Positions 50,301 to 64,000 of a DNA stretch of 64,000 nt are shown here, piece after piece; within the stretch, counting starts at the first letter, position 1; each line of letters opens with the position of its first letter. The notes beneath the pieces were generated by a model. The model had not been told where the DNA came from. It searched no databases and was given only the letters and a program-made list of their open reading frames with translations. A program made the translations under genes and the position numbers. The stretch is from Theristus sp. LFF4_11 (Eukaryota; Nematoda; Chromadorea; Monhysterida; Xyalidae): assembly GCA_030248135.1 (NCBI GenBank), contig JASANC010002293.1, positions 1 through 64,000 on the forward strand, written 5' to 3'.

Positions 50301-53300
50301 TAAATAATGAGCACATGAGTAATGTGCGTAGTTGGCGATGTGTCATTCAAGGGCAACGGCTACGATGCCGGCTGTGAGTGTGTGCGACCAAAATCAAGCA
50401 CAAAACGGTCGGTTGGGCCAGAGTTGATTGATCACCGAGATTGCTGCTGTCACTGGAGATAAACGAGGCAGCATTGCTCATCGGCCTGGTCTGGCGCGCA
50501 TATTTCATTCGCAACGACAACCGCCGTGAAATATGGCACACACATTGCACGGCGCACATCACAAATAATTGCATTGGTCACATTTTTTTGTGTTATGACC
50601 AGTGTCCCCTAGAGTTAGGTGATCAGCAACACGGCTGCGAACAGTGCAGAAGCGCTGGTTGCCTGTTCAATGTTGTGAAGTTGCAACTTTTTTCACGCAT
50701 CATGTAAATAGCACACACAGGCGACACAGCCCCAACAGCCCCAACAATCCAGTGCAAAGTACAAGCCCCGTTCACCGTTAGACAAAACACCCGTTTCGCC
50801 GATAACCGATTTTGAAAAAGTCCGGTTTTTTAGTTCGAAATTCCACACAGATGCACAGTCTGTAATCGGGCTGTCTCAAAGCTAGTTATAAAAAGACAGA
50901 CTGCAACACATTGTGATTGTACTGGCACTCTGGCGCACACGTGTAGCACAAAAAGCTAAGATATTCAAAAAACTTGCCTACATATCATTTTCTCTTCCCC
51001 AAAACAGACAACTATGGTTGATTTTACAACAACAAAAAACCGGGTTGGCATACAAAATGAACGTTTTACTGGCTGCATCCATGCGTCGGCCATTCAAGCA
51101 AGCTGCGGTCGATGTATGCATCTCTACTGCCGTGCTGACCACGCATAATTGCCATGAATAAAAATCGTACGCTTCCTATCGAGTAAACTAAGCAATGATT
51201 CAATGATTTTATAAGTTCTCCGGTGGATACCAATTTTTGTGGTATCGAACAAATCTGGGAGCGTGTTACTGATTCAGTAAGCAGCAAAACAAAAAGTGAT
51301 AGTCTGCAGGGCCCGCTCCACGTTATAAACATTTCATTGGTGGAAGCACACTGTATTATTAGTTTCAAGCTAATGAATCATCGTTGGTTGTTCAAACTTC
51401 AAGTAAAAGAAGTTTACACACACATCTTGACGGTACGAACAAAACAAATGTTTGCACGCCCGAATGAACACGTTTTCACAAGTTGTTTGAATTTCACTGC
51501 AAAAAACGTCATGCCATTGCCATACACACGCCACCACTCAACGCTTTCACAAGCCATCGTGCAAAAACTCCACCCGACCAACCCGCTGAACGCTGCCACA
51601 CGTGCGATCAACATTTTTTATCAAAACTCAAAGGACGAAAAAAGCAGACCATGGCGCAGCGCACATGTTGAACCTGGACGCCAAAAAAGAGCTCTTCCCG
51701 GTCCGGTCAAGATGATCAAGGCAACGTCAGTGGGGCCGCCACGAATGTGATGATCTTGAATGTCATCATAATTTCGAACAAGAAAACAGACGCCCGTCAT
51801 AAAAAGATTCAAAAATTTTCAAATGCCAGCACACACACAGAGACAGCCTAATAATACGCATTGCATGGCCAGACCAACGCAGTGGTCGTAAAAAACAATG
51901 CTACGCACACGCACACACACACGTAAAAAACATACACGCTCATTCAAAGTCACCATTTACTGATGGCCGTATATAATGAAATAAAATAATAAATAATGGC
52001 AAAGATGTGGCCAATAATGTGGCACTGAACACGCTTGCGGCTTGCGTTTCGTCGCACGCCCACACCCATCGCTTAAACTGCATTTTCAAAAATTAACCCC
52101 ATCTAAAATTGCTGCTTTTGTTTTTTTTTCAACGACCAAAGGTAACACGTGTCATGGGAGAGCACTCACACACAGAGCGTCCCAGCAGAGCCTGTATCGC
52201 TCAAATTTGCATAATAATCAACAAGCTTACACCCTGAGCAGTCCATTACGCCAATCAAAAAGCAGCCAAAAAAGGTTGTATCCTGTGCACAACGAGATCG
52301 TATGTGCCGATCGGTTGATTCCGTGCAGCTGCATCCTGATAGCAGCGTTCATTGCCGACTCACACAAGCCGCATTCAAGTGAACTGTCAGTCAGTGATTG
52401 CAGATAGAACGGCAACATCGATTTGCGACAGAAATGCGGCATGTCTCTAATTCGTGTCCAATGACCAAAAGCGTTCACATTTGACAGGCGTGTGTCGCCC
52501 AGTCAGTCTCAATAATGAGGCTGCTTGATAGAAAAAAACGATAATCAACATTGACACTTTGGCGTGTACGATACACGTGCAAAAAAGACCAGACGCATAC
52601 GGTGGTGCAACAATGAATGCGACTGCTTGTAACCGTTCAAATGCGGCGCGTTACGATGGGCAGACACAAAAATGCTTCAAAAAACAGCAATGCCAAATTT
52701 ACGTCGCCATCAATCGCCAATGTGTTTTTATTGCAATTATTTTGCAGTACACCATTATTTGTAGTCATAATAAGATGGCCGTTTAACACAAAAAGTCACC
52801 AAACCAGCGATTGAAACAAACACGGCAGTGTTGTGCGTGTAATCGTGTGTGCCCCTTTCCATTGCAATGTCTCGTAGTTTTGTATCTTTTTACACCCGAA
52901 CACGGACATAATCAGCCCGAGCAACCCGCCGAACTAGTCAATAATATTCAAACGAGCGTATTTTAAAGATCTATCTGTACCGCGGCAGCATCGTAGTACC
53001 ACCACCACACAATATTAAATGACACTCAGTTATCATAAAACGCGACGATTATAAAAATTATGATGGCCATTGAGACCACAGCCGACACTGAACGCTCTGC
53101 CCAGAGCGGCTGCGAAACCGCAATATAAAGGCCAACCGGGGCATTATCATTAGAACGTTGATGATATGCAAACTGACGTATCAATGTGGCCACAGAAAAA
53201 CATAATCACCACACGTCTCGGCGTTTCTGGTGTCCATCGTGTTGTTGTTTTGAAGCTTTATGCAGTGTGAGAAACAGTTGTTTAAAGATGTGAACCATGC

Positions 53301-56300
53301 TGTGACTGGGTCCACAATGTGGAAGAATGTGTGAACGTTTAGCAAGAGGATGGACACAATTTCGAGAATTCTTGTACGCGTCAACAACCACGGATCTGTT
53401 TTTCTGTGAGTTTCACAAGTGACAACAATTGCTCAATAGTTCCGGTTGGCACACGCCCAGTTCTTCGTGGGGGCGTGTCCCCATTTCGCATCCCCCACAC
53501 GATCAGGCGCATTTTGGCGCAGAGAAACGCTTCTCCCTAAAAAAATGCGACCGTCGTGCAGCGAGCGGACGGAGGCGGATCGAGTGACTGCGAATATGAA
53601 CGTGTCAATGCAGAAGGCAGCCATTTGGGCGCATGCATGTGCACTGCCACTGCGACACCACTTGATAGATGGCGATACGATTTTGATCAATCGCCCGACA
53701 ACCGGCCCATTTTTTCTGCGCGCAGCTCAGCCAGCGACACGCGCAGTGAAGTTGCCGGTCTGCTGGCTGCCTGAGTGTGCACAGACAAAATGACCAAAAT
53801 ATTGTCTCTGTGCGATGCGAGTCGAGCCGAGTGTGTGCGCGCCCAAAGGCCCATTGCGTCCGTGCGTCACATGTGCGCACCAGCACCGCTCACTCTTTGT
53901 CACACAGTCGTGTGTGCTCGTTTCGTGAATTGCGTCTTGTGGCGTGAAACTTGCACAATTCTCGGTTTCCATGATATTCGGAAAGCTACCTGCGTCTGTG
54001 CCGAAACAGCCAATGTCCACCATGGACGTTGCACGCAAAAGCAGTCTGGAAAAGCTGAGGTACCAAACAAACGCTTCGCAGGTGTTGTCGGTGTTGATCA
54101 CACGTGGCCATTATCGCACTTTCAAAAACGTTAGCACACAAGCCATTAGACCGAAAATATCACCTGTGCGTTACCATCAAGCACAATGCAGCCGCTCCCT
54201 TCAAAAAAAAGCAATTCGAATGCTGCACCGACAACTCGGCAGCAGCGGTGTGTCCGTGCGCGTGTGATTTCAGCACCCATTCAATGATTTATGCATTGTT
54301 CTCCATCAATTCTACTCAACCGACCGCACCGATATCGACATCCAAGAGTGTGCGCGTGTGTGTGTGTTCTGTTCTGCATCACCATGAACCGAGGCGAGCC
54401 AAAATGAAAAATATTGTCTGTTTGAGATATGATGATACGCATACGCGCATCTTGCGCCAGTACAACAACAATACGAGCGAAACAACAATGCGAAATGCGC
54501 GAGATGCCGGTTGCAGACAAAATTCGCATATCTCATGGCGCTGTGGCCGGCGGGGTGCGCGCGTGATTTGCGAGCACAGCTCAACGAATGGCACAGTACG
54601 CACAGACTGAACCTGCGCGTTTGATTTTACTACGCTCAGAGTGGGCGCACCGCACACGGCGCACACCGTGGCCAATGATAAATTGCCGCTTTCTCTGCTG
54701 GCCACAGCCATGATACCACCACCAGCAAGGCAAGGCCCCGGCCCGAATCTAGACTGAATCTGTGTGTATCTTTTGAGTCCATCGTTCTCATTGCTCCACC
54801 AAACGCTGTGCACAATGACACCAGCAACCAACAATCGTTGCGTTATGCATCAAGAAAAATGCAATCGAGAGAGATCAAGTTAACAAAACTGCTCGCAACA
54901 ATAGCAGACGCTTTGATGCTATTTCTGAAACTGATACAACCAATTGCAATCACACACGCACGCACAGCATTGATAAGCAACAGCGCCGAGAACACACACA
55001 GGCCATAAATAACGTCCCATGAATATTACGTGATACCTTCACTTCCAGGGTTTTCTTTTGATTTGACATGCAAAACATAACCACATGTTATGGCAAGTGC
55101 AGTGCAATAAGTTTGAGTACTATTACTCGGCAGCAATTCCGTTGAACTGTCACAGTGCAAGTGCAAGCGCAACATTTCAAATTGAGTGATCGTTCAAAAC
55201 AGTGGGCATAAAAGAGCAGCACAGATATGCATCCATATTTGGTGGCACATTGCATCCAGACAACAATTGGACACGTTGTCAGCACATGGCCCCCACCCTC
55301 CCCCACCAATTGTGAAAGCCACAAAGCGCTCACGCAGTCCAGCAGATCAGCCGGTTTGCAAACACACAGCGTCAACACAACACACGAGCTTGTGTACGCG
55401 ACAATTATGGTGAAGCACAACTCTTCATGTAAGTGGTTGCAACCCAAGTTTAGTTTAGTTGCACGAACAAGAAAAGCAGCAAAAGTTTCTGGTCACGGGA
55501 CGTCATGAGTGTTGTGTTGTTGTCGTTAGCAGACAATCGCTTTGCATCGACTGGCCATGTCGTGTTCAATTGGACATGATGAGTGAGTGAGTGCATGCAT
55601 GCGCGTCCCTGTCTGTCAACCTGCGGCATTGCTCGTATACCTCAAACAAGACAACAATTGCAATCGCAACGTCATTATGTAACACACATCATCGACTGTA
55701 CTAATAACAATAAATTTAACCACCACGAAACCAACAACAACAACAACCAGCCGAGAATGCAATCATTGCATTCACAGATGAGTATATTTCATTGCAACAG
55801 AACTGGCTGTGCTGCACGCACACCGGCATGCCACCTCTGATTAGCGTCAAGCCTATTAGCCGGTTGACTTAATCACAACGCAACACAACACTGCAATGGA
55901 GTTCACAGTGTCGTCACTGTGTGCCGCTGCCCGCTCACTGTAATAGGAGCGCCCACTGCAGGTGTCTCCCTTAAGGCGCGTTTAGCAATTAGTTTTTTGT
56001 GCGGACGCACGTACACGACACGTAAAAAATGGCCACGCGATTTAGAAATCGTGTCGTGTGTGCTATCTTAATGCATTACGGACACGATTAGTTTGCGCAC
56101 GGGATTTAGAACGACGTTTGTGCGTACGGACGAAAAACTAAATGGTGTTTCCGCCTTTAATAGAACTCATCAAATCAGCCCAATTACTCAGTTTTCGTGT
56201 TTCAATCGTGCCGTGCGGACTCACTGCCACCCAATTATACGGTGTGCTCTGAGTGTCTCTGCAGCCGCTGCGACCGCTTACGCCGCCAATGCATTCATTA

Positions 56301-59300
56301 GAACATGCAATAAACGCGTACAATTGAATAATAATAAATTAGTACACGCTGCATAAACGGTGTCATTGTCGGCAACTAGTTTGCTCTGTTGTATGTGAGC
56401 ACATCAGCGCCAACCGATGGCACGTTACGCTAACGCTGATTGAGCACTACCGAATCGACTAATTTCGTGCTAGCTTCGCTTAATTCATTTCTCCGTCAGT
56501 ACGATTGAGCACATGCACCAATAAAAGTTGGTGCCTCCCATGTTGCTGCCATGTTGCAGCCCATAAACGCCCTATGGTACTTCCAAAAACCGCCTTCAAT
56601 CGCATCGCAACAACAGCTCCCTCCCCCAGTATACGCAGAGAACATGATACGACCATGCAACAATGAAAAATAGCCGCCATAACAAAAACACGTCATTATC
56701 TGCGTTTATCAGTCATAAATCATACAGCAGTATGCACACTGTTTTTATTCGGTGAAACTTTTTTTGAATCGATCGTTTGGTCCTGTGCAGCGCAGCACGG
56801 AACAAAGCAAAAACATTTTACTGTTCGCACTGTATTGCCCGTCCACTAAAAACAACTTGAAAACTAAAGACAATTCATTGGCGGCATCAGCAGCACACAA
56901 CAACAACACCGACAGTATCGCACTTAATCATCACTTCAATTTTTAAGACTAATAAGTACGAAACAACATCACACGCAAACGCATGCTGCCATGTCGTAAA
57001 ATCAAAGCGACTTCGACAGCAGCAGCAAAAACGACAACGACGGCGACGTTATTGACGAAAGGACACGCAAAACATAATGAATAGTTTTGGCGGTTGGCTC
57101 GGCCGTGTGTCTGTGCTGTGCCAGCGAAAACACAAACACCCGTGAAATAGTAGTATTCAATCAGAGACACCGCTGTGTGCAGACGAGCAACAACCAACGT
57201 GTGGTCGGCCAGCAACGATGATGATCGCATCATTAAAAACACTCAGCCCAACACAAACACTCCGCGCTGCCGCTGCCCGTTGCACGCACAAAGTTTGTGT
57301 TTGTCGGCAACAAAACCACCCATTAGCTGTAATATTCACTTTCGACTTTTCGCCGTTTTGTCGCACCAAAACAAGAAACGTCTGCTAGCATCAGCATCGT
57401 TGCCGTGTTGTGCGCGCACTAAATATTTTTTGTTCGATCGTTTTTTTGCTGCTCAAGTTGTTGTGTTTGCGTGCTTTGTTGTTGCAATAATAATGTGTGT
57501 GTGTTTACACGTCTGCGGTCGTGTTTCAAACAATCCACTGAACATGTCGCTTAAAAAAGCGTTTCAAGTGGCACACAGCCTGCTTACATCAAAACCTTTG
57601 TGTGAACGACAAAAAAAAAAACGAAAATGCGACTGCTAATCTAAAAAGCCGTTGCAAGATTGATTTTAGCCTGCTACGTCATTTCGGAGCTCGGACACAC
57701 CAAGCTCATGTGAATTTTAACGTTCTGACTGAGCCAAAATCTTGGTGTGTTCGGTTTGTTACCATTAGCAAAGCAACTTGCACTTCACTGTAATTTTCTA
57801 GACTTCATCAAAACTATTTGACGGTTTGATCGTCGAAAATTGGTGCAATCGAACGAACAATAGGTTATCGTTCGACTCAGTGAGCTGAGTTCAACATCGC
57901 AGTGTCCCCCGTAACAGTCGGAACAAAAGCGGAAAGGGAAACAAGACAGACACACGTGTCAACATGAGCTGCAACACAGCCATCATCATCAACACACGAT
58001 CGATGCAAATAAATATTTATTTATTCGCGTTTCCAAAAAAAGCGACGCCGACATTTGAATCGTGCGCATGTATGAAACGGGGGCACAAGGGGGAGTGTAG
58101 AACAAACATAGCACAGCACTGGCCCCTTGGGCAACCCCGCCCCCTTTTTCAATTCGCACTCGACCGAAACGATCAAACAAGATACGCAGAGCAGAGCAGA
58201 CCGTTGCGAAACGTGCCTCCGTCACCCGAGAAGACCGCGGGCGGATTACTGCTGGAATGGGCAACTCGGAAGTAATCGCCAATTGCAATCAATCGATATC
58301 AATTCGTGTTGTGTAAGGTTATGTGTATGCTACTGACCATGCCGATGTCGATGCATCTTGGAGGCCAGTGCACACACACACACACACACACACTCAACAT
58401 CCACCGTTGAGCAGCAGCTATAAAAAGGGTGCACCACCACGACCACGCATTGTTTCATCGTGCATTAACGGAGACAGCAGCTGCGTGACAAGACATGTCC
58501 GCATTCATTATACGACCATGTGCACCACCAATAAACATGTGTGCTCTCATTGCATGTGCCGATTTTTGAATTTTCCCGACTCATTCACACGCAAACGAAA
58601 AAAACAGACGAGGCACCGAGTGAAGATCAGTGCACGCCACGTATGGAAGATGAACGCAGTCGAATGAAAGTGCACGAGTGCTTGGCACGAATGACAGGCA
58701 CATAAAAACACAGAGTTATCCGAATCAACCGTGACACGCGTGTGCTGCACTTCAGGGCACACGCCAATTATGAACCGTCCGTCTTATCCGCTGATTTTCG
58801 TCATCGTCCATTAGGAACCACTCCACCCGATGTTTGATATGGCTACCACCACTGACACAGAAAAAAAACTTGGAAAAAGTGATTATTGTTTTTAGTTGCT
58901 GCTGCAACGCTTTGAATCAACGTACTTTTGCATGTGTTCTTCTCACTGGGCTATGAATTGTTTTCAATGTGCCACCTCGCCACTGGAAACAAAGATCAGC
59001 CACAAATGAAATTCAAATATTCAACATGCAAACAGCCGTTAAACGCAGTTCGTCCGTACAATTCATCTCGGTCTGAACAAGGACTGAACTCAACGCAACT
59101 ATTAATGCCCATGTCGTACCCATACGCGTGTCTGCATGTGTGTGCAGCCATCTGGTGCGATTCCATTCAAAAAATTCAAAATGCCCAAATCGTCGCCTCT
59201 TTTTTTTACGACAGCTATTCAAAAATCTCGTCCGTCACTTTACGTTTACCGTAACTCAAAAGTCATATAAGAAGGACGAATAAATTTTGGGATGTCATGC

Positions 59301-61397
59301 TGCGGTTAGCTGTTTTTAAAAATGAGAAACTTGTTTGACCGCCAGATAGCAATAACGCACGCACATACTGCATTCACACATCTGCCACACTTTCACAATC
59401 CGCCCCAGCCGATTGCAGCACCTGTGCTTGACCTATTGCAAGAACCAAAACTAAACTCATCCAAAAACGACGATTTTGAAAAGTACGCTCAGGCTCAGCT
59501 CGACATTGGTCAACAAAACTGAACAAAAAATATTACCGAACGGCAGCAAAAATATTAGCCATTGTGAAAAAGTATGGCCGGTTGTTGGCGCCGGTATTCA
59601 GGAGCAATACTCCGATAGTGCAATTGAAAAAAGTGCAAATCGGTGCGCACCGCACAGACACAGGCAGCAAGCAGGCGCAAGAGAACGTCCACGCCACGTC
59701 GGTACACAACAGTGCAACAGTAAAAGACATGTCTATCAACAAGCTGGCCAGTAGGCAGCAGCACACGGGCAAACTGTACAACAGTGAACTGAACACACAC
59801 ACACAACACGGAGTGTCTGTTTGCCCCACCTTTCTAACACCATTCACTGCTATCTCAATCCAGTCAGCATACGTTTCCAGGCCATGCGGTGCAAACACAC
59901 ACACGGGCAACCACACAAACTTTGCAACGCCGACATGCCAATGCGGCGCTCGTTCTGTGTAAAATGAAATACAGCACAACAAAACAGACCCCGCAAAATT
60001 GACTGACTCGCGGCTTCATGGGCGACGCAGGCGCCCACAACAAACATGGGCCGCGCGAACATTGAACGATGATAATGGTGTGATTATATGATCATCATTA
60101 GACGGCCACTCTTGCTGATAACAACGCACACACAAGTTGGCTGGCCCAGTTTGTAGCAAACGTGCACAGTCATACCAAGCGAGCAGCGAGAGAGCGTGTG
60201 TGCAACGGACACCATTCACGCAACGCACGTGTGTGCAATGATAAGCGTTCACGGCCCGCTTTGCAAGCTTTGCTTTGCTTCTCTTCTCCCTTCCGTTTAA
60301 CGGCGCTGGTGAACGAGCGAACTTTCTTGCCATAACACAAAAAAAATCCATTGACCATAAAAAGGAGTCATCATCAACATTTCAATCCGTCCGATACTGC
60401 TGTGAAGCCGATTCTATGGTATGCAGCTGACAAAGGCGATCTTCAGAAGCAGCACAACATCCAACTACTAACACTTGGGACTAACATACTGCCTTAGTGC
60501 ACGTTCCTTATCTTCCGCTGAAAACACACAAAGAACCGTTATCGCTGTTGATGGGCGGGCAAATAGTGGGAATTTGTGACAAAAAAACGCATGCTGGAAC
60601 TCAGGGTTGTTAGCACTGACTCAACCAGACATCACACGGCACCTAACATTTCCTGGGTGCACACACCGGACAGCGGAAAGGCCACTAACGATGAACGGTG
60701 AATGGTGGTAAGGCCAGACGAGCAGCGGCGCGGGCGCGAACGCAAAGCCGGCAGCACCGAACTGGCCTGCGGCTGCGTGCATCGCTGCGTCGAACGCGCC
60801 TGCCGACGACGCACCGCCGGACGGCTCCGGCTTGCTGAACGCACCGGACGTGCCCCGGTGGTGGTGGTGGTGCGACTTGCTGCCTGACAACACAAACGCT
60901 TGCCAAGTTCAAACCGCAGTATGTGCCTGAGTCATTCGAACGGGTCGCACCGATATGACGTCATGTGCCTCGAACATGTGCTTGTCATGAACAGAAATCA
61001 GTTTGGTTTCTGTTTGACTGACCACTCCATTTGAAACGAAGCGCTAAGCAATGAACCAAGCGAAAATTCTGCTGCGCATGACAAACGGGCGTTCTTGAAG
61101 CAAATGGCGGAATTTGGGTGGACACGTTCGAATAAACGGTGGCATAATTCAAAGTGGCGCACGAACTGCAACGGCAGACCAACCGGAGCTGCGAGACGCC
61201 TTGGACGTGGAGGGCGTGTGCTGCTGTGCCTGCGCCGCACCCCTGTCCTCCAGATCCGCCTGGTAGGTGAGTTCATTTTTGTCCTCGCTGAGCGTGTGCG
61301 AGGCCAGCTCCCGGTCGACGTCGTCAGTCTTGAAGATCTTCACCTCGTCGCCGCCGTCCTCTTCGGCCGCTGCGCTGCTGCTCGTCACGCTCGGCAT
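41303..61397 (-). CDS. TCF/LEF transcription factor with HMG box and C-clamp
   Basis: Nine minus-strand exons, about 758 residues: 61397-61184, 60883-60690, 43885-43653, 43569-43462, 43298-43164, 43097-42872, 42782-42555, 42402-42240, 42078-41303. This is the nuclear effector of Wnt/beta-catenin signalling. The first exon carries the beta-catenin-binding motif [16 protein letters not shown] (residues about 15-30). The middle is Ala-, His- and Pro-rich with an eight-alanine run. The HMG box spans about residues 407-475 ([56 protein letters not shown]), then the basic signal KKKKRKREK. The C-clamp follows in the last exon ([26 protein letters not shown]), as in fly Pangolin, worm POP-1 and vertebrate E isoforms. 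It reads an extra GC-rich helper site. A Ser/Thr-rich tail with an acidic stretch ([14 protein letters not shown]) ends the protein. Intron 2 is 16.8 kb, so other exons could be hidden there. Confidence 0.95.
43403..43420 (+). repeat. (ATG)6 microsatellite in TCF intron 4
   Basis: Six perfect ATG triplets between the exons at 43462 and 43298. It is intronic and does not affect the protein. Confidence 0.8.
43886..60689 (-). other. 16.8-kb intron 2 of TCF/LEF
   Basis: It separates the beta-catenin-binding exons from the rest of the gene in phase 0. On the plus strand it is visibly rich in A and C (caaca, acaca, aacaac) and poor in T runs, so the transcript strand is rich in T and G; this contrasts with the left half of the window. 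Many short open frames occur but none has a recognisable domain. Such a long intron in an otherwise compact genome often contains enhancers or an internal promoter for an isoform lacking the beta-catenin-binding domain. Neither can be shown from sequence alone. Confidence 0.6.
58371..58393 (+). repeat. (CA)n microsatellite in TCF intron 2
   Basis: A run of about eleven CA dinucleotides; shorter CA-rich runs occur near 51905 and 59798. It is polymorphism-prone and has no evident function. Confidence 0.85.
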
Positions 61398-64000
61398 TTT
61401 TAGCGCCACAAAAATCCCACGGACTTTTTTCTCGTGAATACAATAGATCTGCTCAAATCTCGCACTGTAATCTCCACCCGGTGTCTTTCAAGCCGTCGAA
61501 TCGCGTGAAAGTCATTCAACTACACAACGCCTCCTCTCTGTACGCCTCCAGTTCGCTTAATCACTCGGCGCGCGTGGTCGTAAGCTCTCTGAAAGTTCGA
61601 ATGAATGGTTGCGAGACGCAAAGTGAATGAAATCGGTGAAATTCGAGTTGAGTGAATTTGAAAAATGAATGAAAGCATTCAAATTCTTTTGCGATGGATT
61701 ACGAAACAAAGGATTCGACAATAAGAATGAGACAACGGATAAATAAGCGGTGCAGATGAACTAATTAGTGCTGTGACGATAAGCATCACGCGCAGGCCCA
61801 ATCTGCTACTGCACATGGGCTCAATAGCGCAGTAGCGCACACAAAACCACCAAAATCCGCTTAATCAAGCAGAAATTACGCGTGCTTTTGCAAGGCGGAA
61901 ACCCAAATGTTATCGCGAGAAACATCGCAATCAAATCAACCGACCGGCAGCGCGGTCTCTGTTGTAGAAATCAAACGTACCACAAGCAAATCGCGGCTCC
62001 TTGAATCACATGGCCCAGCGAAGATGAATTTCGAGTGGGAGTGTCTTTCTTCTCCAGTCTGTTTTCGGTGTGATCCGACTGTATGTGCTGAAAATAATGA
62101 AAAGATTTTAACGTGGATGATCAACAGGCCAATGGTGCTACGGTGCCAATAAAGTACAAGGCACACACAAAAGAGACTGTACGTGTGGTGCACGAAATGT
62201 GCGACTCGCTGCTTTAATTGCCATGCGCTTCAATCAACGAGCACTCACACTCAATATTGACAGTTCAACGCAGATGATGTGCTCCAGGGCACGGCCAAAC
62301 TACGCAACACGCTCAACATGGTGGGGCCAACAGAGCATTGTACTGTCATCAAGGACACACACACCCATACCTGCGTGAGTGACGGGTGTGAGCGCGGTGC
62401 GACCACGGCCCCCTTTCCTTGAGTCTGGCGGCCCGCGGGCGTGCAAAACACGTACGATCGTTTGTAGCACACAGCAATTAGCACACAAATTAGCAAATGG
62501 TGGTGCTGGTGGTGATCAGATGTGCGTGTTGCTGTGGTCGTTTGGCTTGCTGATCGGGCAACACGCAGCAACAGTGCGCTGTTCACATGTGGTATGGAAA
62601 CAGCCTGTGAATCGCTGTTGTTATCTGCAAACAACAACAAAGCAAACACTTGCGCGCCGACATGGATGAATTTCACGCAGCAGATGCATGTGACAATTGT
62701 CGAACGAGCTCGTTTAGTTTTCATTTTAACTTTTCTTTGACCATATTTGAAACCAAATAAACCCTGATAAACAACGGAAGAATAAAGAACAATGCATGAA
62801 TTCGTGTAATTCCTCTCTGCTCGGTAAACGCGCAGCTTTGAACCGTTTGGCACTATTGAACTGGTTCAAAATTGACGCCAGGCAGCAGCAGTCAAAAAGA
62901 CAAGAAAAACAAATGTTCAAAAACAAAACACAGAAAACAAAAAAACACCTATGCTGAATAAACCATAAACGCTCGTCTGAAAGTCGAAAGGTCAAAGTTC
63001 CAATGAATTGACACATTGATTTTGTGTTGCTGGTCAATCAAATGGTGATCCGTCGCTCCAATCACGGATTTCAGAGCAAAAACCAAAACAATTCATCAGA
63101 GGCGGCAGTGCACAGGCACAGACTGTGCGTGCAACGATCACAGACGAAACGGAGACGACGGACGCAAGTGGCCACAACAACACTACACACAACTGCCGTC
63201 CTGGGCGAATTGAAGCGCACCATGCTTTCAGAACGCACGCGGACTCCGCCCACTACGAACCTGCAATCCATGATGCGACATTGCAGTTTGCGGTGATTTG
63301 CTGGTTCGGTGTTTCTACACAACATAATGTTTCACTATCGTCTACAAACCACGCTCCAGTTCGGCAGTCATCCTCAACCAGCATCAAACACTCACTGGCC
63401 AGTCGCTTGCGGTGCTCCCACAGATCACAGCAACTGGTGAGGGCGCACTTCGAACTCGATGCTTGCAAGAACCGAACCTGCACAAAAAACAAAATTCCAA
63501 CGACAAAAAAACTGCTGCCACATAAATTCGGAGGAATGAAATTCTTTGATATGAGGAATGAGGCATTGGCATTCAATACGGTTATTCTATTCGTCTGCAG
63601 GCAATCCCATGATTCCATCGATGCTTGGCAACCTTAATTTTTTCCAAAGATGAAACATAATCGGTAATAGCAATGAGAGCGTACATCAAAAGCCACCAAA
63701 CAAACAAAAGCCAATCTAATGATCATACATTTTATTTTTGACATAACATTTTTGTAAATGCTTTTATGACCTTGTCATGATTTTTAAAATTATGACATCT
63801 CATTGTTTTTGTTGAATCTCACTTTCATACAAGCATTGTACATTTGACCAGATTCAGAACAGTTTCAACACCAGAACATCAGAATGAACAAGTAAACACG
63901 CCATATATTGAGTTCAGAAATAATAACCGTTAAGAATTTCAACTCGATTGGTGAATAAATATTGAAAGTGAACACAAAGAATCAACCTGACAGTAAAGCT
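61398..64000. other. TCF/LEF upstream region; nothing else recognised
   Basis: This contains the 5' UTR and promoter of TCF/LEF and distal flank. Open frames up to 200 codons (for example minus strand 62853-62251) have skewed composition (Thr/His/Ser) with no motif or splice context and look like chance. No RNA gene or repeat element is identified. Confidence 0.5.

Noticed and set aside
54104..54834. Overlapping 168- and 151-codon open frames inside the TCF intron
   Set aside because: They lie on opposite strands of the same AC-rich DNA with repetitive Cys/His/Thr content and no recognisable domain; overlapping frames of this kind arise from low stop-codon density.
62251..62853. 200-codon open frame on the minus strand upstream of TCF
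   Set aside because: Its composition (many Thr, Ser, His, Arg), lack of any motif and an equally long frame on the other strand nearby suggest chance in moderately GC-rich sequence.

Overview
This window looks like nuclear DNA of an invertebrate animal. Coding sequence is split into many short exons. Most introns are about 45-400 bp with GT..AG ends (often gtgagt ... ttttgcag or tttcag). The gene set is metazoan: a TCF/LEF factor with HMG box and C-clamp, an Olig/Bhlhe22-type bHLH, an astacin protease, a core-2/I-branching glycosyltransferase, bifunctional AASS and a selenocysteine-containing selenophosphate synthetase. A single TCF with a C-clamp, an astacin and very short introns would suit a nematode or a related invertebrate, but I cannot fix the phylum. 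I built gene models by joining exons by hand. Exon phases are consistent across every join unless I say otherwise.

Layout. 1-1160: two minus-strand exons resembling a GABA-type SLC6 transporter, running off the left edge. 1165-3320 (-): SDR42E-like 3-beta-HSD family dehydrogenase, 6 exons. 5575-6617 (+): bHLH factor. 8319-11686 (-): astacin. 13868-14546 (-): small membrane protein, possibly TMEM254-like. 17165-19578 (+): GT14 glycosyltransferase, 6 exons. 20895-25122 (+): ILVBL-like ThDP enzyme, 14 exons. 25809-28614 (+): selenophosphate synthetase, 8 exons. 30381-36483 (-): AASS (lysine-ketoglutarate reductase/saccharopine dehydrogenase), 19 exons. 36.5-41.3 kb: repeat-rich intergenic DNA. 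41303-61397 (-): TCF/LEF, 9 exons, with a 16.8-kb intron that fills most of the right third.

The standout is the selenophosphate synthetase gene. Codon 38, exactly at the active-site position, is an in-frame TGA. A well-formed form-2 SECIS hairpin lies about 430 nt after the stop codon, 23 nt before an AATAAA signal. The gene is therefore most likely an SPS2 selenoprotein, and the organism should retain selenocysteine decoding.

Mobile-element remnants are frequent. They include a 701-bp hAT-like MITE with 8-bp target duplications placed 8 nt after the glycosyltransferase stop codon, a 910-bp Tc1/mariner-like MITE with about 125-bp inverted repeats, four copies of a roughly 180-200 bp inverted-repeat element in SPS and AASS introns, a perfect 27-bp-arm foldback in an AASS intron, and several others. 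Apart from possible sharing of mitochondrial amino-acid metabolism, the genes show no obvious common pathway. The arrangement looks like ordinary animal gene order, not a cluster.
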